From: Bradyrhizobium sp. AZCC 1610
Lineage (GTDB): Bacteria > Pseudomonadota > Alphaproteobacteria > Rhizobiales > Xanthobacteraceae
DNA length: 64,000 bases
Assembly: GCF_036924515.1 (NCBI RefSeq)
Contig: NZ_JAZHRR010000001.1
Location: 963,001-1,027,000, forward strand
Direction of reading: 5' to 3'
Shown one piece after another: positions 1-8,542 of the stretch; positions within the stretch are counted from its first letter, which is position 1; each line of letters starts with the position of its first letter. Both the position numbers and the translations under genes were made by a program. The notes under the pieces are model-generated. The model ran no database searches and was not told the origin of the DNA. It saw only the letters and a program-made list of their open reading frames with translations.

Positions 1-2
1 CC

Positions 3-53
3 ATCATGATCGCCGAAAAGGCGTCGGATATGATCCTGGAGGATGCAAGGTAG
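3..53 (+). CDS. 3' end of a truncated unidentified gene
   Basis: An open frame enters from the left edge and ends at a TAG at 51-53. Its last residues read roughly IAEKASDMILEDAR. Only 16 codons are visible, too few to identify a family. The next gene, hemE, is on the opposite strand, so this gene and hemE are convergent with a palindromic repeat between them. That the frame is truly coding is inferred from its plausible composition and position, not shown. Confidence 0.35.
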   Translation: MMIAEKASDMILEDAR

Positions 54-61
54 GCGTCTGA

Positions 62-149
62 CCGTAGCCCGGATGGAGCGTAGCGTAATCCGGGGTTGTT
101 CGCCGCGGAGAAACCTTTCCCGGATTGCGCTTCGCTCCATCCGGGCTAC
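62..149. repeat. Palindromic intergenic repeat, GTAGCCCGGATGGAGC family
   Basis: The left end GTAGCCCGGATGGAGC is matched by its reverse complement GCTCCATCCGGGCTAC at the right end, with a less paired centre. Near copies occur at 20990-21077 and 21738-21820, a diverged one at 45378-45459 and a degenerate one at 15672-15707. It lies between convergent genes and could fold into a hairpin that ends transcription both ways. Confidence 0.85.
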
Positions 150-153
150 AAGA

Positions 154-1200
154 TTACCCCTTATATGCCCGCACCCGCTTGAGCATCTGCTCGACATGGG
201 CGATCGGGGTTTCCGGCTGGATGCCGTGGCCGAGGTTGAAGATCAGCCGTCCAGCCGCGTAATTCGCCAGCACGTCGTCGACGGCGCGGTCGAGCGCGGC
301 GCCGCCCGCGATCAACGCCAGCGGATCGAGATTGCCCTGCACGGCGACGCGGCTCTGCACGCGCTCGCGGATCAATGACGGCTCGGCCGCCCAGTCGATA
401 CTGACGGCATTGACGCCGGTCGCTTCCACATAGGCCGGCAGCAGCGCGCCCGCGCCGCGGGGAAAGCCGATGATTTTTGCATCAGGCGCTTTCGCGCGCA
501 CGCCCGCGACGATGCGTTTCGCAGGCTCAATCGACCAGCGCTCGAATTCGCGCGGCGGCAGCACGCCGGCCCAGGTATCGAAGATCTGCAACGCATCCGC
601 GCCGGCCTTGAGCTGGCCGAGCAAATACTGGATCGAATTCTCCACCAGCACGTCGATGATTTCAGCGAACGCCTCCGGATGACGATAGGCCATCATCCGC
701 GCCGGCGCCTGGTCGGGTGTGCCCTGTCCCGCAACCATGTAGGTCGCGACCGTCCATGGCGCGCCGCAGAAGCCGATCAGCGCAATCTCAGGGGCGAGGT
801 CGCGGCGTACGCGGCGCAGCGCCTCATAGACCGGCTCGAGCTTGCCGAAATCGGCCGCGCGCGCCAGCGTCGTCACCTGCTCCGGTGTATTCAGCGGGTC
901 GAGCCGCGGGCCTTCGCCGGCTTCGAAGCGCACGGAGCGGCCGAGCGCATAGGGGATCACGAGAATGTCGGAAAAGATGATCGCGGCGTCGAAGTTGAAG
1001 CGGCGGATCGGCTGCAGCGTCACCTCGGCGGCATATTCCGGCGTGAAGCACAGGTCGAGAAAGCTCCCGGCCTTGGCGCGCAGCTCGCGATATTCGGGCA
1101 GATAGCGGCCGGCCTGGCGCATCATCCACGCAGGCGGCACCTCCTGCCTGCGGCCGCACAGCACTTCGATAAAAGGTTTCACGGCGGATTTCTGGGACAA
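154..1200 (-). CDS. hemE: Uroporphyrinogen decarboxylase
   Basis: HemE is the cytoplasmic heme-pathway enzyme that removes four carboxyl groups from uroporphyrinogen III to give coproporphyrinogen III. The family N-terminal signature [16 protein letters not shown] is present about 20 residues in, followed by the [12 protein letters not shown] and [13 protein letters not shown] blocks that line the active site. I chose the TTG at 1200, giving 348 residues, because an AGGAA ribosome-binding site lies just upstream and the length fits the family (about 340-350). An in-frame ATG at 1266 would add 22 residues unlike the family. The gene is convergent with the fragment at the left edge. The candidate stress promoter at 1290-1314 belongs to the divergent small gene on its other side. 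Confidence 0.95.
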   Translation of the reverse strand: MSQKSAVKPFIEVLCGRRQEVPPAWMMRQAGRYLPEYRELRAKAGSFLDLCFTPEYAAEVTLQPIRRFNFDAAIIFSDILVIPYALGRSVRFEAGEGPRLDPLNTPEQVTTLARAADFGKLEPVYEALRRVRRDLAPEIALIGFCGAPWTVATYMVAGQGTPDQAPARMMAYRHPEAFAEIIDVLVENSIQYLLGQLKAGADALQIFDTWAGVLPPREFERWSIEPAKRIVAGVRAKAPDAKIIGFPRGAGALLPAYVEATGVNAVSIDWAAEPSLIRERVQSRVAVQGNLDPLALIAGGAALDRAVDDVLANYAAGRLIFNLGHGIQPETPIAHVEQMLKRVRAYKG

Positions 1201-1289
1201 TCGATAAGTTCCTGCGGGACGGCGGAGATTTGCGTCTCTGATACACGCAGGTTCCCCCCGGGCCAAGGAGGGATACCGGAGCGAAATGT

Positions 1290-1557
<268 letters not shown>

Positions 1558-1565
1558 CGCAAATC

Positions 1566-1781
1566 TCAGTAATGCGGCGGCGGCTCGTTCACCGGGCCCG
1601 GCGCGTTGCTTTCGGCTTCCTGAAGGCGCTCCTTCAGTTCAGTGACCTGGCGCGTCAGTCTGTCGATCTCAACCCATTGCGCGGTGATCGTCTGGTTCAG
1701 CGTCTCGATGGTCACATCCTGATAAGTCAGTCGCATTTCCAGCGCGTCGATGCGCTCGCTCAGTGCGTCGACGTCACTCAT
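1566..1781 (-). CDS. slyX: SlyX family protein
   Basis: A 71-residue protein of the SlyX family, whose biochemical role is unknown. It shows the family's pattern: an N-terminal heptad region (LSERIDALEMRLTYQDVTIE), the invariant LNQTITAQWVEIDRL stretch, and the C-terminal PPPHY tail. The sequence predicts one long coiled coil and no enzyme domain. The chosen ATG (1779-1781) overlaps the end of trhO by eight bases, so the two genes are probably translationally coupled. An ATG three codons earlier (1790) is also possible. Transcription is likely from the trhO promoter. Confidence 0.88.
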   Translation of the reverse strand: MSDVDALSERIDALEMRLTYQDVTIETLNQTITAQWVEIDRLTRQVTELKERLQEAESNAPGPVNEPPPHY

Positions 1782-2526
1782 GGGAGCCATCGTTTATCTT
1801 GTGCTCCCGCAGGCCATGGCCCAGCGCCACACGTTCGTCGAATACAAAACACTCACCGCGCCAGCGGCTCTCTTGCTCCGGCACGCCTTCGAGATAGCGG
1901 AGGATGCCACCCTTGAGGTGATAGACTTCGTTGAAGCCTCGCGCCAGCAGATAGGCGCTGGCCTTCTCGCACCGGATACCGCCGGTGCAGAACATCGCGA
2001 TCCTCTTGTGCCTGGCAGGGTCGAGTTGCTGCGCGGCGAATTCCTTGAACTGCCCAAAGCTTTTGATACCGGGATCGACCGCCCCTTCGAACGTGCCCAT
2101 CGCCACCTCGAAGGCGTTGCGGGTATCAATCACCAGCGTGTCGGGTGCGGCAATCAGCTCGTTCCAGTCTGACGGTTCGACATAGGTGCCGACCTGCCGC
2201 GTCGGATCGGCGGCAGCATCTCCGAGCGTGACGATTTCCTTTTTCAGCCGGACCTTCAGCCGCTGGAACGGCATCGCGGAAGCGTTTGAAAACTTGAGTT
2301 CGAGATGGTCGAGTCGCCCGCCGAAAAGGGCGCCGTGCTGCAACTCGCAGACGAACGCGTCGATGCCCGCATCGCCGCCCGCAACCGTGCCGTTGATGCC
2401 CTCATGGGCCAGCAGCACGCTGCCCTTGATCCCGAGGCCGACAGCAAGCGCACGCAGCGGCTCGCGCAGCTCCCGGAAGTCCGGCAGCGCGGCGAATTGG
2501 TAGAGGGCGGCGACCTTGAGCGGCAT
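1774..2526 (-). CDS. trhO: tRNA uridine-34 hydroxylase, rhodanese-like (TrhO/YceA)
   Basis: TrhO makes 5-hydroxyuridine at the wobble position of tRNAs, using prephenate-independent oxygen chemistry. The 250-residue protein has the family's N-terminal acylphosphatase-like half, with GSVLLAHEGINGTVAG around residues 35-50, and a C-terminal rhodanese domain. The rhodanese active loop reads CTGGIRCEKAS and is followed by YHLKGGILRYLE, both diagnostic for this family (formerly UPF0176). It heads a two-gene unit with slyX, which overlaps its 3' end. The 205 bases upstream, shared with the divergent ggt gene, probably hold promoters for both. The family assignment is secure; the in vivo tRNA role is taken from characterised homologues. 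Confidence 0.92.
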   Translation of the reverse strand: MPLKVAALYQFAALPDFRELREPLRALAVGLGIKGSVLLAHEGINGTVAGGDAGIDAFVCELQHGALFGGRLDHLELKFSNASAMPFQRLKVRLKKEIVTLGDAAADPTRQVGTYVEPSDWNELIAAPDTLVIDTRNAFEVAMGTFEGAVDPGIKSFGQFKEFAAQQLDPARHKRIAMFCTGGIRCEKASAYLLARGFNEVYHLKGGILRYLEGVPEQESRWRGECFVFDERVALGHGLREHKINDGSHE

Positions 2527-2731
2527 GGCGACCGTTTATCAGGCAGGCCGGGAAGGGGAAACCCCGTATTCCGCCACGTATTCCGCGCATTGCTGCCGGC
2601 CAATTCGTTGGCATGCCAGCCATTGCCCTGCCCGGGATGAATATGCCAAGAACGCTGGCTAAGCCCGCCCAATGCCCTCCTGCGGGATGCCCAAGAAATA
2701 TTGAAGAAACGCTGAAAAGAAAGCACTCGCG

Positions 2732-4318
2732 ATGAGGAATTTCCATTTCGCCGGCCGCTCCACGGTCCATGCCCAGAACGCGATGGTGGCGACGTCGCAT
2801 CCCGAGGCCGCGTTAACCGCGATCGACGTGATGCGGGCGGGCGGCACGGCGGCGGACGCCGCGGTCGCGGCCTGCGCGCTGCTCGGCGTCATCGAACCGC
2901 AATCGACCGGCATCGGCGGCGATTGTTTTGCGCTGATCCAGCCGAAGGGCGAGGGCAAGATCGTCGCCTATAACGGCTCCGGACGCGCGCCGATGGCGGC
3001 CAAGGCGGAATGGTATCTGGAGCGCAAGATCCACTCGGTGCCGCTGACCTCGGCCCATGCGGTGAGCATTCCCGGCGCGATCGATGCTTGGGACGCGATC
3101 CTGCGCGACCACGGCAAGATGGGGCTCGACACCCTGCTGCAGCCCGCGATCAAGGCCGCCGAGGAAGGTTATGTCGTCGCCCCGCGCATCGCTTTCGATT
3201 GGAAGAACCAGTTCGAGAAGCTGAAGAACGGCACCAACACCGAGCGCTATCTTTTGCCGCACGGCAAGCCAGCGGTGGCCGGCGACGTGATCCACCAGCC
3301 GGAATTGGGCAAGACGTTACGCGCCATCGCCAAGAACGGCCGCGATGCGTTTTACACCGGCGAGATCGCCGCGGATATGGTGGAGACGCTTCGTGGCATC
3401 GGCGGCCTGCACACGCTGGAAGATTTTGCCGCGCATTCGACCGAAGCCACGTCGCCGATCGGTACGATGTACAAGGGCCATGACGTCTGGCAGTGCCCGC
3501 CGAATGGTCCTGGTATCACCATGCTGGTGATGCTGAACATCCTCTCTCGCTTCGACTTGACGAAGTTTCCCGCGCTCAGCATCGAGCGCTTCCATCTCGA
3601 AGCGGAGGCCGCCCGTATCGCCTACATGATGCGCGAGCAATATATCGGCGATCCCCAGCAGGTTCATGTCGATGTCGCGGGAATCCTCGCCAAGGAATTC
3701 GCCGAGGAGCACATCAAGAATATCAGGATGGACCGACTGCTTGATTTGCCCAACGTTGCGCCGCCGATGAATCCGTCCACCGTCTACATCACCGTCGTCG
3801 ACAAGGACCGCAACGTCTGCTCGTTCATTAATTCGATCGCGCATTCCTTCGGATCGGCGATCGTGTCCAACAAAACCGGCATCCTGCTGCAGAACCGTGC
3901 CGGCGGTTTCCGGATTCAGCCCGGCCATCCCAACTGCATCGCGCCGGGCAAGCGGCCGCTGCACACGATCATTCCGAGCCTCGCCACCAAGAACGGCCGC
4001 GCCATGATGCCGTTCGGCGTGATGGGCGGACAGTATCAGCCGGTGGGGCAGACCCATGTGCTGACCAACATCCTCGACTATGGCTGCGACGTGCAGGAAG
4101 CCATCGATATGCCGCGCGGCCTGCATTATGAGGGCGTCTACCAGCTCGAGGACAGCGTGCCGGCCGAGATCGTCGAAGGCCTGAAGAAGATCGGCCACAA
4201 GACCACCAGCGTGGTCGGCCCGCTCGGCGGTGGCCAGGCGATCTGGATCGACTGGGACAAGGGCACGCTGACCGGCGGCTCCGATCCCCGCAAGGACGGT
4301 TGCGCGCTGGGCTATTGA
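2732..4318 (+). CDS. ggt: Gamma-glutamyltransferase family protein
   Basis: Ntn-hydrolase of the gamma-glutamyltranspeptidase family, cleaving gamma-glutamyl bonds such as that of glutathione and transferring the glutamyl group to water or amino acids. The 528-residue product begins with the typical ATSHPEAALTAIDVMRAGG block and GIGGDCF. The autoprocessing site should be the Thr of STVYITVVDKDRN near residue 350, where most family members have TTHxSVVD; the Ser/Thr-Val variation is in the subset of Ggt-like proteins with unassigned substrates. The C-terminal half has the GGxx-type GVMGGQYQPVGQ loop. No signal peptide is apparent, so it may act in the cytoplasm or on a non-glutathione substrate. 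It is a single gene, divergent from trhO. Confidence 0.9.
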   Translation: MRNFHFAGRSTVHAQNAMVATSHPEAALTAIDVMRAGGTAADAAVAACALLGVIEPQSTGIGGDCFALIQPKGEGKIVAYNGSGRAPMAAKAEWYLERKIHSVPLTSAHAVSIPGAIDAWDAILRDHGKMGLDTLLQPAIKAAEEGYVVAPRIAFDWKNQFEKLKNGTNTERYLLPHGKPAVAGDVIHQPELGKTLRAIAKNGRDAFYTGEIAADMVETLRGIGGLHTLEDFAAHSTEATSPIGTMYKGHDVWQCPPNGPGITMLVMLNILSRFDLTKFPALSIERFHLEAEAARIAYMMREQYIGDPQQVHVDVAGILAKEFAEEHIKNIRMDRLLDLPNVAPPMNPSTVYITVVDKDRNVCSFINSIAHSFGSAIVSNKTGILLQNRAGGFRIQPGHPNCIAPGKRPLHTIIPSLATKNGRAMMPFGVMGGQYQPVGQTHVLTNILDYGCDVQEAIDMPRGLHYEGVYQLEDSVPAEIVEGLKKIGHKTTSVVGPLGGGQAIWIDWDKGTLTGGSDPRKDGCALGY

Positions 4319-4358
4319 GCGTCTAGAAGCTCCGTCTCTCCAAGAAGAGGTTCAACAG

Positions 4359-4817
4359 ATGCGCTTCTCCCGACGCACGATCATCCGGACCGCATTCGCC
4401 GCCGTGGCGGCCGCGGTTTCCACACCCGTTGCCATCAGGATGGCTTCGGCCCAGACCGCAGGAAAACCCATGACCACAGCTTCAGGCTTGCAGATCATCG
4501 ACAGCAAGGTCGGCACCGGCGCGTCGCCGAAGACCGGCCAGACCTGTGTCATGCATTATACCGGATGGCTCTACGAGAACGGCCAGAAGGGCAAGAAGTT
4601 CGATTCATCCGTGGACCGCAACGAGCCGTTCGAGTTTCCGATCGGCCAGCGCCGGGTGATCGCCGGCTGGGACGAGGGTGTTGCCTCGATGAAGGTCGGC
4701 GGCAAGCGCACGCTGATCATTCCGCCTGAACTCGGCTACGGCGCGCGGGGCGCCGGCGGCGCCATCCCGCCGAATGCGACGCTGATGTTCGACGTCGAAT
4801 TGCTGGCGGTGAAGTAA
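4359..4817 (+). CDS. FKBP-type peptidyl-prolyl isomerase, exported
   Basis: A 152-residue periplasmic proline isomerase. An N-terminal export signal (RFSRRT followed by a hydrophobic Ala/Val run and cleavage near ASA-Q) resembles a Tat signal. The FKBP fold follows from about residue 45. Family landmarks are [43 protein letters not shown], and the final [13 protein letters not shown], which together contain the ligand-pocket Tyr, Asp, Phe and Trp residues. RBS-like AGAAGAGG lies upstream of the ATG. The gene sits 40 bases after ggt and 23 bases before the dehydrogenase at 4841, so these may be cotranscribed, though no functional link is obvious. Confidence 0.92.
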   Translation: MRFSRRTIIRTAFAAVAAAVSTPVAIRMASAQTAGKPMTTASGLQIIDSKVGTGASPKTGQTCVMHYTGWLYENGQKGKKFDSSVDRNEPFEFPIGQRRVIAGWDEGVASMKVGGKRTLIIPPELGYGARGAGGAIPPNATLMFDVELLAVK

Positions 4818-4840
4818 CACGCGCAACGGGGAGGCGCATC

Positions 4841-5821
4841 GTGAAGGTCTCGATCCTCGACGATTATTTCGACACGTTGCGCATCCTCGACTGCTTCGGC
4901 AAGCTGGCCGGACACGACGTCACCATCTGGAACGATCACGTCCAGGACGTCGATGTGCTGGCAGAACGCCTGCGCGACACCGAAGCGCTGGTGCTGATCC
5001 GCGAGCGCACGCAAATCCGCACGCCGCTGCTGGAGCGGTTGCCGAAACTGAAGCTGATCAGCCAGCGCAGCGTCTATCCGCACATCGACATCGACACCTG
5101 CACCCGGCTCGGTATTGTCGTGTCATCCAGCCAGCACGCCGATACGCCGTCCTATGCGACCGCCGAATTCACCTGGGGCCTGATCCTGGCGGCGATGCGC
5201 GCCATTCCGCAGCAGATGGCGGCGCTCAAGGCTGGCAAATGGCAGATCGGCGTCGGCCACACGCTCCGCGGCAAGACGCTCGGCATTTACGGCTACGGGC
5301 GGATCGGCGCCGTCGTCGCCGGCTACGGCAAGGCGTTCGGCATGAACGTGCTGGTATGGGCCCGCGAACCGGCGATGGCGAAGGCCCGTGCCGACGGCTA
5401 CGAGACCGCCGCCAGCAAGGTTGATTTCTTCGAACGGTGCGATGTGCTTTCGCTGCACATGCGCCTGGTCAATGCGACGCGCGGCATCGTCAAGGCGGAA
5501 GATCTCGCGCGCATGAAACCCTCGGCGCTGCTGGTCAACACCAGCCGCGCGCCGCTGATCGAGCCGAACGCGCTGGTCAATGCGCTGCGCGCCGGGAGGC
5601 CCGGCATGGCGGCGATCGATGTCTATGAAAAGGAACCGCTCCGCGACGTCAACGATCCCCTGCTGACCATGGACAACGTGGTCTGCACGCCGCATCTCGG
5701 CTACGTCTCGCGCGACGAATACGAAATCCAGTTCACGGATATCTTCGACCAGATCCTGGCCTATGCTGCGGGCACGCCGACGAATGTCGTCAATCCGGAT
5801 GTGATGTCCAGACGGCGCTGA
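4841..5821 (+). CDS. D-2-hydroxyacid dehydrogenase family protein
   Basis: NAD-dependent oxidoreductase of the D-isomer 2-hydroxyacid dehydrogenase family (326 residues; 3-phosphoglycerate dehydrogenase and glyoxylate reductase are relatives). The Rossmann glycine motif is [13 protein letters not shown], near residue 150. The catalytic Arg lies in [12 protein letters not shown], the Glu in DVYEKEPL, and the His in [14 protein letters not shown], so the full Arg-Glu-His set is present. Start is a GTG with a strong GGGGAGG site. Substrate cannot be told from sequence. It may be cotranscribed with the FKBP gene. Confidence 0.88.
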   Translation: MKVSILDDYFDTLRILDCFGKLAGHDVTIWNDHVQDVDVLAERLRDTEALVLIRERTQIRTPLLERLPKLKLISQRSVYPHIDIDTCTRLGIVVSSSQHADTPSYATAEFTWGLILAAMRAIPQQMAALKAGKWQIGVGHTLRGKTLGIYGYGRIGAVVAGYGKAFGMNVLVWAREPAMAKARADGYETAASKVDFFERCDVLSLHMRLVNATRGIVKAEDLARMKPSALLVNTSRAPLIEPNALVNALRAGRPGMAAIDVYEKEPLRDVNDPLLTMDNVVCTPHLGYVSRDEYEIQFTDIFDQILAYAAGTPTNVVNPDVMSRRR

Positions 5822-5975
5822 GGCTCGGCAGGCATCAGGGCGCGGATCGGCGAGGGACGAGCCCGGCCATGACGAAAACCGGGGCGCCCATGCGCCGCCG
5901 GCTCCCTTAATCTTCTGGTTTGCAGCCCTACTTTTCGATACCGTTCGGACGAACGATTTTCCGAGAAGGCGCACA

Positions 5976-6500
5976 ATGACCGGCACGCACGACCACACCC
6001 ATTCCCACGATCACGACCATTCGCACGGCGATGCCGAGCGCTGGAAGCATGACGGCGTCCGCGTCATTCCCGGCAACCAGCTCGATCCCAACGTGCCGTC
6101 CACCGCCGGCATGGACCGCAAGGCCGCGATCAATTTCGCCCGCGTCGGCGCGCAGAAATTATGGGCGGGGACCGTGACGATCCGGCCCGATGCCAAGACC
6201 GGTGCGCATCATCACGGCCACCTCGAAAGCATCATCTATGTCGTGAAGGGCAAGGCGCGGATGCGCTGGGGCGAGCAGTTGCAATTCACCGCGGAGGCCG
6301 GCCCCGGCGATTTCATCTTCGTACCGCCCTATGTGCCGCATCAGGAGATCAACGCCAGCCGCGACGAGGTGCTGGAATGTGTGCTGGTGCGCAGCGACGG
6401 CGAGGCGGTCGCGATCAACCTCGACATCGAGCCGGTGGAAAAACCCGAGACGGTGCTGTGGGTCGATCCGGTGCACCGCGATCCCGCCGAGAAGAAGTAA
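5976..6500 (+). CDS. Cupin-domain protein with His-rich N-terminus
   Basis: A 174-residue single-cupin protein. The N-terminus is a run of His-Asp/His-Ser pairs (HDHTHSHDHDHSHGD) before the folded part. Cupin motif 1 is at about 70-90 (GAHHHGHLESIIYVVKGKA, metal-binding His and Glu), and motif 2 is PGDFIFVPPYVPHQEIN with its His. These residues normally hold an Fe, Mn or Ni ion. The reaction is unknown. The His-rich tail could act as a metal reservoir or sensor, an inference. The gene lies 154 bases after the dehydrogenase and 40 bases before the hydratase gene. Confidence 0.85.
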   Translation: MTGTHDHTHSHDHDHSHGDAERWKHDGVRVIPGNQLDPNVPSTAGMDRKAAINFARVGAQKLWAGTVTIRPDAKTGAHHHGHLESIIYVVKGKARMRWGEQLQFTAEAGPGDFIFVPPYVPHQEINASRDEVLECVLVRSDGEAVAINLDIEPVEKPETVLWVDPVHRDPAEKK

Positions 6501-6540
6501 TAACAAAGGCCGCCTTCGTGCGGATGTCGCAGGGAATGCC

Positions 6541-7278
6541 ATGAAGCTTGTTCGCTACGAGAGCGCGGGCCACGTCGCTACCATCACGATGGATCGCGCG
6601 TCGGCGCACAATGCGCTCAACAACACCCTGTGCGACGAGTTGCGCGCGGCCTGGCTCCGCTTTCACGAAAGCGATGACCGTGTTGCGGTGCTTGCGTCAT
6701 CCGAAGAGAAGTATTTTTCTGTCGGCGCCGACGTCAGGGATCTTCCTGCCAACATGTGGCACGCGGTGCCTGGATTGGGCGTCGAACTCGACAAGCCGGT
6801 CATTGCCGCGACATCCGGATGGGTTGTCGGCGGCGCCTTCGTGCTGGTGCAGATGGCGGACATGTGCGTGGCGTCGGAGACGACGCGCTTCATCTACCCC
6901 GAGGGCAAGATCGGCACCACCGCCGGCGGCATCTCCTCGGTGATGGCCCGGATGCCGCACAAGATCGCCATGGAGTTTTTGCTGGTCGGCGAGGAAATGT
7001 CGGCGGAGCGCGCCTGGCAGATCGGCTTCGTGAACAAGGTCGCGCCGAAGGGGCAGCATGTCGCACTCGCCCAGGAGATGGCGGCGAAAATTGCCGCCAA
7101 CGCGCCCCTGGTGGTCCGGGCGCTGAAGAAACTCGCCCGCGACGCCATGCCGAAGGGGCCGCTGGAAGGGGTCGCCGAGGTGCGCCGGCTGCTCGATGTC
7201 ATCAGGGACAGCGAAGACCTCAAGGAAGGCGTCAAGGCGTTCGCCGAAAAGCGCAAGCCCGACTTCAAGGGCAGATAG
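6541..7278 (+). CDS. Enoyl-CoA hydratase/isomerase family protein
   Basis: Crotonase-fold protein of 245 residues. Visible landmarks are HNALNNTLCDELRAAW, the oxyanion-hole strands FSVGADVRDL and GWVVGGAFVLVQMADMCVAS, and the IYPEGKIGTTAGG loop that usually carries the catalytic acid. The second oxyanion loop has GWVVGGAF where typical hydratases have G(H/A)CxGGG, and the catalytic Glu of canonical hydratases is not clearly conserved, so substrate and reaction are uncertain. The ATG at 6541 was chosen because homology begins at KLVRYESAGHVATITMDR; the open frame runs back into the cupin gene. It probably shares a transcript with the cupin. Confidence 0.83.
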   Translation: MKLVRYESAGHVATITMDRASAHNALNNTLCDELRAAWLRFHESDDRVAVLASSEEKYFSVGADVRDLPANMWHAVPGLGVELDKPVIAATSGWVVGGAFVLVQMADMCVASETTRFIYPEGKIGTTAGGISSVMARMPHKIAMEFLLVGEEMSAERAWQIGFVNKVAPKGQHVALAQEMAAKIAANAPLVVRALKKLARDAMPKGPLEGVAEVRRLLDVIRDSEDLKEGVKAFAEKRKPDFKGR

Positions 7279-7403
7279 CGGCCATTCGCCGCCGGATGCC
7301 GGCGACGGCACGCCGTTTCGCCGCCTGAAAAAAATTTGAAAAGGATGTCGGATCCGTCTTCGCGGGTTCGTCCTTGGCATGAGCCCCTCGAAAGGAACCG
7401 ATT

Positions 7404-7835
7404 ATGGCCAAAATGATCTTCGTCAACCTGCCGGTCAGTGACCTCGCCCGCTCGACCGCCTTCTATCAGGCGATCGGCGGCGAAAAGAACCCGCAATTCT
7501 CCGATGACACCGCGTCCTGCATGGTGTTTTCCGAGAGCATCTACGTCATGCTGCTGACCCACGACAAGTATCGCCAATTCACTTCGAAGAAGATCGCCGA
7601 TGCCAAGGCAACCAGCCAGGTCCTGATCTGCCTGTCCGCCGACAGCCGCGACGCGGTGGACGACATGGTCGGGAAGGCGCAAGGCGCGGGCGGCGGCTCC
7701 GATCCAGGCCCGAAGCAGGATTACGGCTTCATGTATGGCCGCAGCTTCGAAGATCCGGATGGCCACCATTGGGAGGTGATGTGGATGGATGTCGCGGCAG
7801 CAACCGCTGCACAGTCAGCCATAGCCGATGCCTGA
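7404..7835 (+). CDS. VOC (glyoxalase-like) family protein
   Basis: A 143-residue protein of the vicinal-oxygen-chelate superfamily, with two beta-alpha-beta-beta-beta modules. The N-terminal strand reads MIFVNLPVSDLARSTAFYQAIG and the C-terminal module ends in GRSFEDPDGHHWEVMWMD, where the His and Glu belong to the usual metal-binding set. This subgroup matches the glyoxalase/bleomycin-resistance-like proteins of lactoylglutathione-lyase annotation, but the substrate is unknown. RBS GAAAGGA precedes the ATG. A second VOC-type gene follows after 35 bases, suggesting a two-gene unit. Confidence 0.87.
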   Translation: MAKMIFVNLPVSDLARSTAFYQAIGGEKNPQFSDDTASCMVFSESIYVMLLTHDKYRQFTSKKIADAKATSQVLICLSADSRDAVDDMVGKAQGAGGGSDPGPKQDYGFMYGRSFEDPDGHHWEVMWMDVAAATAAQSAIADA

Positions 7836-7870
7836 TAAATCGAACCTGTCAGCAACCCGGAGTTCTCCCG

Positions 7871-8359
7871 ATGTCCAAGATTTCTCCCTGCCTGTGGTTT
7901 AGCAGCGAAGCCGAGGAGGCCGCGAAGTTCTACGTCTCGCTGCTGCCGGATTCCCGGATCGAGAAGATCCAGCGCAATACCATCGATAGCCCCGGCGGCA
8001 AGGCCGGCACCGTGCTGGTGGTGGACTTCACGCTGGCCGGCCAAGGTTTCATGGCGCTGAATGGCGGCATGAAGATGGAACACACGCACGCGATCTCCTT
8101 CAAGATCGACTGCGCCGACCAGGCCGAGGTCGACCGGCTCTGGGATGCATTGCTCGCTAACGGCGGCAAGGCCGACCAATGCGGCTGGCTGAAGGATCGC
8201 TTCGGCGTGTCCTGGCAGATCGTGCCGACCGCGCTGATGAAGTATATCGGTGGTTCCGACACCGCTGGCGCGCAGCGGGCCATGCAGGCGCTGCTCGGCA
8301 TGGTCAAGCTTGATGTCGAAGGCTTGAAGCGGGCGTATGAGGGGAAGAGCGCGGCGTGA
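7871..8359 (+). CDS. VOC family protein, PhnB-like
   Basis: A 162-residue PhnB/3-demethylubiquinone-methyltransferase-like VOC protein. It opens with SKISPCLWFSSEAEEAAKFYVSLLP and carries the diagnostic FMALNGGMK stretch and the C-terminal CGWLKDRFGVSWQIVPTAL, both typical of the PhnB subgroup. Members of this group have been annotated as methyltransferases, but they are VOC-fold proteins of unknown activity. The ATG at 7871 has a modest upstream site and fits the family start; the longer upstream frame is an overlap artefact with the preceding gene. Likely cotranscribed with the VOC gene at 7404. Confidence 0.87.
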   Translation: MSKISPCLWFSSEAEEAAKFYVSLLPDSRIEKIQRNTIDSPGGKAGTVLVVDFTLAGQGFMALNGGMKMEHTHAISFKIDCADQAEVDRLWDALLANGGKADQCGWLKDRFGVSWQIVPTALMKYIGGSDTAGAQRAMQALLGMVKLDVEGLKRAYEGKSAA

Positions 8360-8370
8360 GCTGCCTGCTT

Positions 8371-8536
8371 ACCTCGCCCCGCTCTTGCGGGGAGAGGTCG
8401 GATTGCGAAGCAATCAGGGTGAGGGGGACTCTCCACGAATCTGTTCTTTCGAGTTTGCGGAAGCAACCCCTCACCCCGACCCTCTAAGAGCAAGCTTCGC
8501 TTGTCTCGACCCCGCAAGAGCGGGGCGAGGGAGCGA
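8371..8536. repeat. Large palindromic repeat between convergent genes
   Basis: The left end CCTCGCCCCGCTCTTGCGGG is matched by CCCGCAAGAGCGGGGCGAGG at the right end, enclosing inner matched segments such as GGTGAGGGG and CCCCTCACC. It lies between the convergent VOC gene and beta-barrel gene, where a long hairpin could terminate both transcripts. It is a different family from the repeats elsewhere in the window. Confidence 0.8.
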
Positions 8537-8542
8537 TGATCC

